From Cyclaneusma minus (Eukaryota > Ascomycota > Leotiomycetes > Marthamycetales > Marthamycetaceae), in assembly GCA_037179335.1 (NCBI GenBank), contig JAKZHN010000037.1, positions 62,001 through 126,000 of the forward strand: a stretch of DNA of 64,000 nucleotides, written 5' to 3'. Both the position numbers and the translations under genes were made by a program. Of the stretch, positions 61,830 to 64,000 are shown piece by piece. The notes under the pieces are model-generated. The model was not told where the DNA came from. It worked only from the letters and a program-made list of their open reading frames with translations, and did no database searches. Position 1 is the first letter of the stretch. Every line of letters begins with the position of its first letter.

Positions 61830-61930
61830 ATTTATACCTGGCAGCTGCTCCAGCCTCTACATGAAAGCTCGAATCATCAGCTTGGAGCCACTCACGTGGT
61901 TTGTGAGGAAGTCGAGGTACAAATAGTTTC
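61830..61930. promoter_or_regulatory. Divergent TATA pair with central CACGTG, unit 2
   Basis: Minus-strand CAGGTATAAATACTAG at 61841-61826 and plus-strand GAGGTACAAATAG at 61915-61927, with CACGTG at 61893-61898 between them. A third, more decayed case near 62371 keeps only CAGGTGTAAG on the minus strand. Confidence 0.55.
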
Positions 61931-62497
61931 CGCAAGCCATGTTTTCTATTCTCTATCAATTCCACCGAGGATACGGAGCGTCATGGTACTCCAGTCTCGT
62001 TTGGCCAAAAAAGAGACCTGTTTATGTCTAATTCATTTCCGTGAATGACTATCCAAAGGAAGATAGGGTCCTCTTCTTCCCTCTAGTGAGGGCGAATGAA
62101 AGTCATGATCCACTGACTTCTGTCGCTGCATGGCTTTAGCATTGTCGCTGTACGGGTCTGCTGTTGACAATTGAGGAACTTGAAAAAACTGGCTGTACCG
62201 GTGCAGCGAGGTCTACACGTAATCGAGTGGATGTCGTCAAAATGTTGAAGCTGTCCTGGCCGTCAAAACTTATGATTTAAATGCCTTCCAAGCTCAAGTT
62301 CTCCCAGAATCTGCCAGACATCGAAATTTTCCTCGCGATGAGGAGAAAAGTTCGAGGAACCGGACTGCTACTTACACCTGGTAGCTCTCGTGTCTCGGCA
62401 CGTCCAAACTAACCGTGCGTGGTCATTGACGGAGTAATTGGCCCTGGGTTCTAGGATCGCAAGGACAATTTTGTACTCTTGAGAAGCGAAATCACGT

Positions 62498-62600
62498 CAC
62501 GTGATTCCCAATAAGCGAAGTCAGGTTACTCTGATTCAGTGTCTCAACTTACAATGGGGCACAATTCGCTTTGACCTTTTGATGAGAGCTATAAAGTGGC
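62498..62600 (+). promoter_or_regulatory. Variant array-2 promoter with CACGTG
   Basis: ATCACGTCACGTGAT (CACGTG 62498-62503) about 90 bp upstream of GAGCTATAAAGTGGC (TATA 62590). The related unit at 63199 has GAGCTATAAAATGGC. A separate promoter subtype within the array. Confidence 0.5.
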
Positions 62601-63690
62601 GCTCATCTGGGCTTGATGTGGGAAAGCCCACAATACCGTTCACAACCTCGAACGAATATTGCAACGATTGAATCCAGTGCCCTCCTTTGAGACAAAAAAA
62701 CAGACCATAATGAGTCTAAGACCGTCAGATCTTGCAGAAGTTCAGATACAATGCATTCAGCTTCGCGATGGCTTACCTAGCTACCGCCGGTCAGTTCCGG
62801 CACCTACGTTACATGTTTCTGCTGTCGTAGCTACCACAATCCTCACACGCAACTGCTAGGTAATCCGTCATCTAGACACTCCAAACTACATGTAGAAAAC
62901 ATATGCTCGTTTCCAGATTCTTGGCCACCTTCCAATCGACAGCATCGATCCACTGTTCGACATCGATTATGCCGATGACTACTAGCACAAATGAAGACAT
63001 GGTAGAGTAATGGCCAAGCTGGTTCCAAAACAATCGAGGTGGGCCGCTCTCTTATAGGCGGGGGGTCTAGACGTCAGGCATTAGGCGAGGTGTGCAGGTC
63101 CCGTGACTTTCGCCCAGTGGAAAGTAGGCTCCTTGATTCGGTCGGTCTCCTAATTCACTAAGAGCCCAAAACTTTGCTCGAGGTCCCTTGAAGAGAGCTA
63201 TAAAATGGCACTTAGGGCGGATACAAGACCTTTCATCAGAACTACAATACTCGCAACGACCCAGTCGTGTACCTCGTCAATCATCACAAGAGAAGGCTGA
63301 AGCAGATTTGGAGAGAACTCGCGAATGTTGAATCTCACGGATGCCGGAGCACCATGTGTTTACTGGCTTGCTCAACTGCTACTGAACGATTACGGTACTG
63401 TCATTACACATGGCTGCTGGCGTGGCTATAAAGTTCTCACGTCAAGCGACAGGTAGTCATATACGAAGACAGTATAGGAAACAGTATAGAAACAAAGTAC
63501 TACAGCAGCCCAGTCTCCCTAGAATCCTTCGAGCATCGTGATCTGTTGGGTCAACTGGTATGACTGAACGTTGCAACGTAGGGGGTAGAGTAAAGAGTGT
63601 ATTGGTAGATTGGTGAGAGCAAGGAGCTACAGCTGTAGAAGTCAAGCTATAGCTGGCTGGCTAGCGCCGCAGCCTGAGACAGGGCGGGCG

Positions 63691-63720
63691 TGGTCAGCCT
63701 GGGGGTAAGGGGGCTGACCA
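63691..63720 (+). terminator. Possible hairpin, 9-bp perfect stem
   Basis: TGGTCAGCC and GGCTGACCA separated by a 12-nt G-rich loop. No T-run follows, so it is only a possible RNA structure near the end of a unit. Confidence 0.25.
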
Positions 63721-64000
63721 TGCGCACGGACCACCAACATCACCATGGGTGCGACATGATCTTCACTCATTGAAATCAAGTCTTTCTCGTTTCTGTTGCG
63801 TTCGTAAACTTGGCTACCAGGCAGCCGAATCTAGCAACCTTTCTATAGCATGAAACCTGGAGAAAAGGCGGCGTCTCAGGTCACATGATCTCCAGTCAGC
63901 GTAGCTAGCCTCCTACAATCCAGAACCTTGGCATACAGTGGGTACAACACTAAGCTGTCCCATGGCGCATACTTATACTTAGGCCTCAAGCTATAAAAGC

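Larger units (their letters stand above)
54770..64000 (+). repeat. Array 2: diverged tandem promoter units facing plus
   Basis: Plus-strand TATA boxes (CAGTATAAATTGC consensus) at about 54961, 55301, 55645, 56040, 56432, 56818, 57201, 57585, 58293, 58701, 59056, 59247, 59343, 59688 and 60049. Weaker versions are at 57889, 60386, 60735, 61335 and 61919. Spacing is mostly 300-400 bp. Upstream, most have GTGACTCATCGCAG about 40-50 bp away (TGACTCA, the Gcn4/AP-1 bZIP site) and TGTCTGCTGTCGGAAGCA about 95-105 bp away, seen in some 19 positions from 55199 to 63408. Downstream comes a CT-rich tract then CAAACAAGA, the usual fungal start-site layout, and blocks CTGTCTGCAAAACCAGCCCAG and TTTGCGATGTTGAGGCTG. 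From 62.5 kb the units change type (GAGCTATAAA(A/G)TGGC at 62590 and 63199) and the array runs to the window end, where another TATA lies at 63992. Confidence 0.78.

Noticed and set aside
43420..64000. 5S rRNA or tRNA gene array
   Set aside because: Unit size would suit 5S, but there is no conserved internal C-box or A/B boxes, and the units have polymerase-II-type TATA, CT tract and start context.
43420..64000. CRISPR-like or simple satellite array
   Set aside because: Units are 280-400 bp and diverged, with conservation confined to promoter-like blocks; the organism is a eukaryote.

Overview
The window is from a filamentous ascomycete (Pezizomycotina). The Msb1/Mug8-type gene, the 2EXR/F-box-like family, ~50-80 bp introns with CTAAC/CTGAC branch sites, a Zn2Cys6 regulator and heavy RIP (repeat-induced point mutation) of copia retrotransposons fit a Dothideomycete best, but the class is inferred. 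No tRNA, rRNA or CRISPR was seen.

Layout. 1-10.9 kb: a large six-exon Msb1-like morphogenesis gene (2133-5841, +), then a repeat-rich stretch with an assembly gap (7765-8101) and two weakly supported minus-strand genes (about 8401-9043 and 9601-10144). 10.9-16.2 kb: three tandem plus-strand 2EXR-like paralogues. The first is intact, the second has one in-frame stop, and the third is a pseudogene whose stops are of the C-to-T kind RIP makes. 16.9-43.4 kb: a 26.5-kb extremely A/T-rich block bounded by imperfect inverted repeats of about 106-130 bp. It holds at least four Ty1/copia elements; one sits inside another, and all are destroyed by RIP. About 3.7 kb of the block is not copia and may be an older DNA transposon whose ends are the inverted repeats.

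43.4-64 kb: the most unusual part. A Zn2Cys6 transcription-factor gene (50116-53441, -) lies between two long arrays of short diverged repeat units. Array 1 (about 43.4-49.6 kb) has 18 minus-strand TATA boxes spaced mostly 280-350 bp apart, many with CACGTG about 35 bp upstream. Array 2 (about 54.8 kb to the window end) has some 20 plus-strand TATAAATTGC-type promoters spaced mostly 300-400 bp apart, many with GTGACTCATCGCAG about 40 bp upstream and CTGCTGTCGGAAGCA about 100 bp upstream. Both arrays point away from the factor gene and share a CTGCTGTCG block, so they probably descend from one unit. At 61.2 and 61.8 kb, opposed TATA boxes flank CACGTG, joining both promoter types in one place. 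Units carry no long ORF, but ten successive array-2 units (57.2-60.9 kb) keep a related sequence after the CT-rich initiator that reads M-(S/P)-x-R-x-W-K-R where it is open. The arrays may be a family of short RNA or micropeptide genes, largely decayed or fast-evolving. They are not visibly RIP-mutated although they lie beside a RIP-saturated block.

Intron structures were inferred by eye from splice consensus and frame. Transposon boundaries are exact only for the copia element at 36815-42669 and approximate elsewhere.
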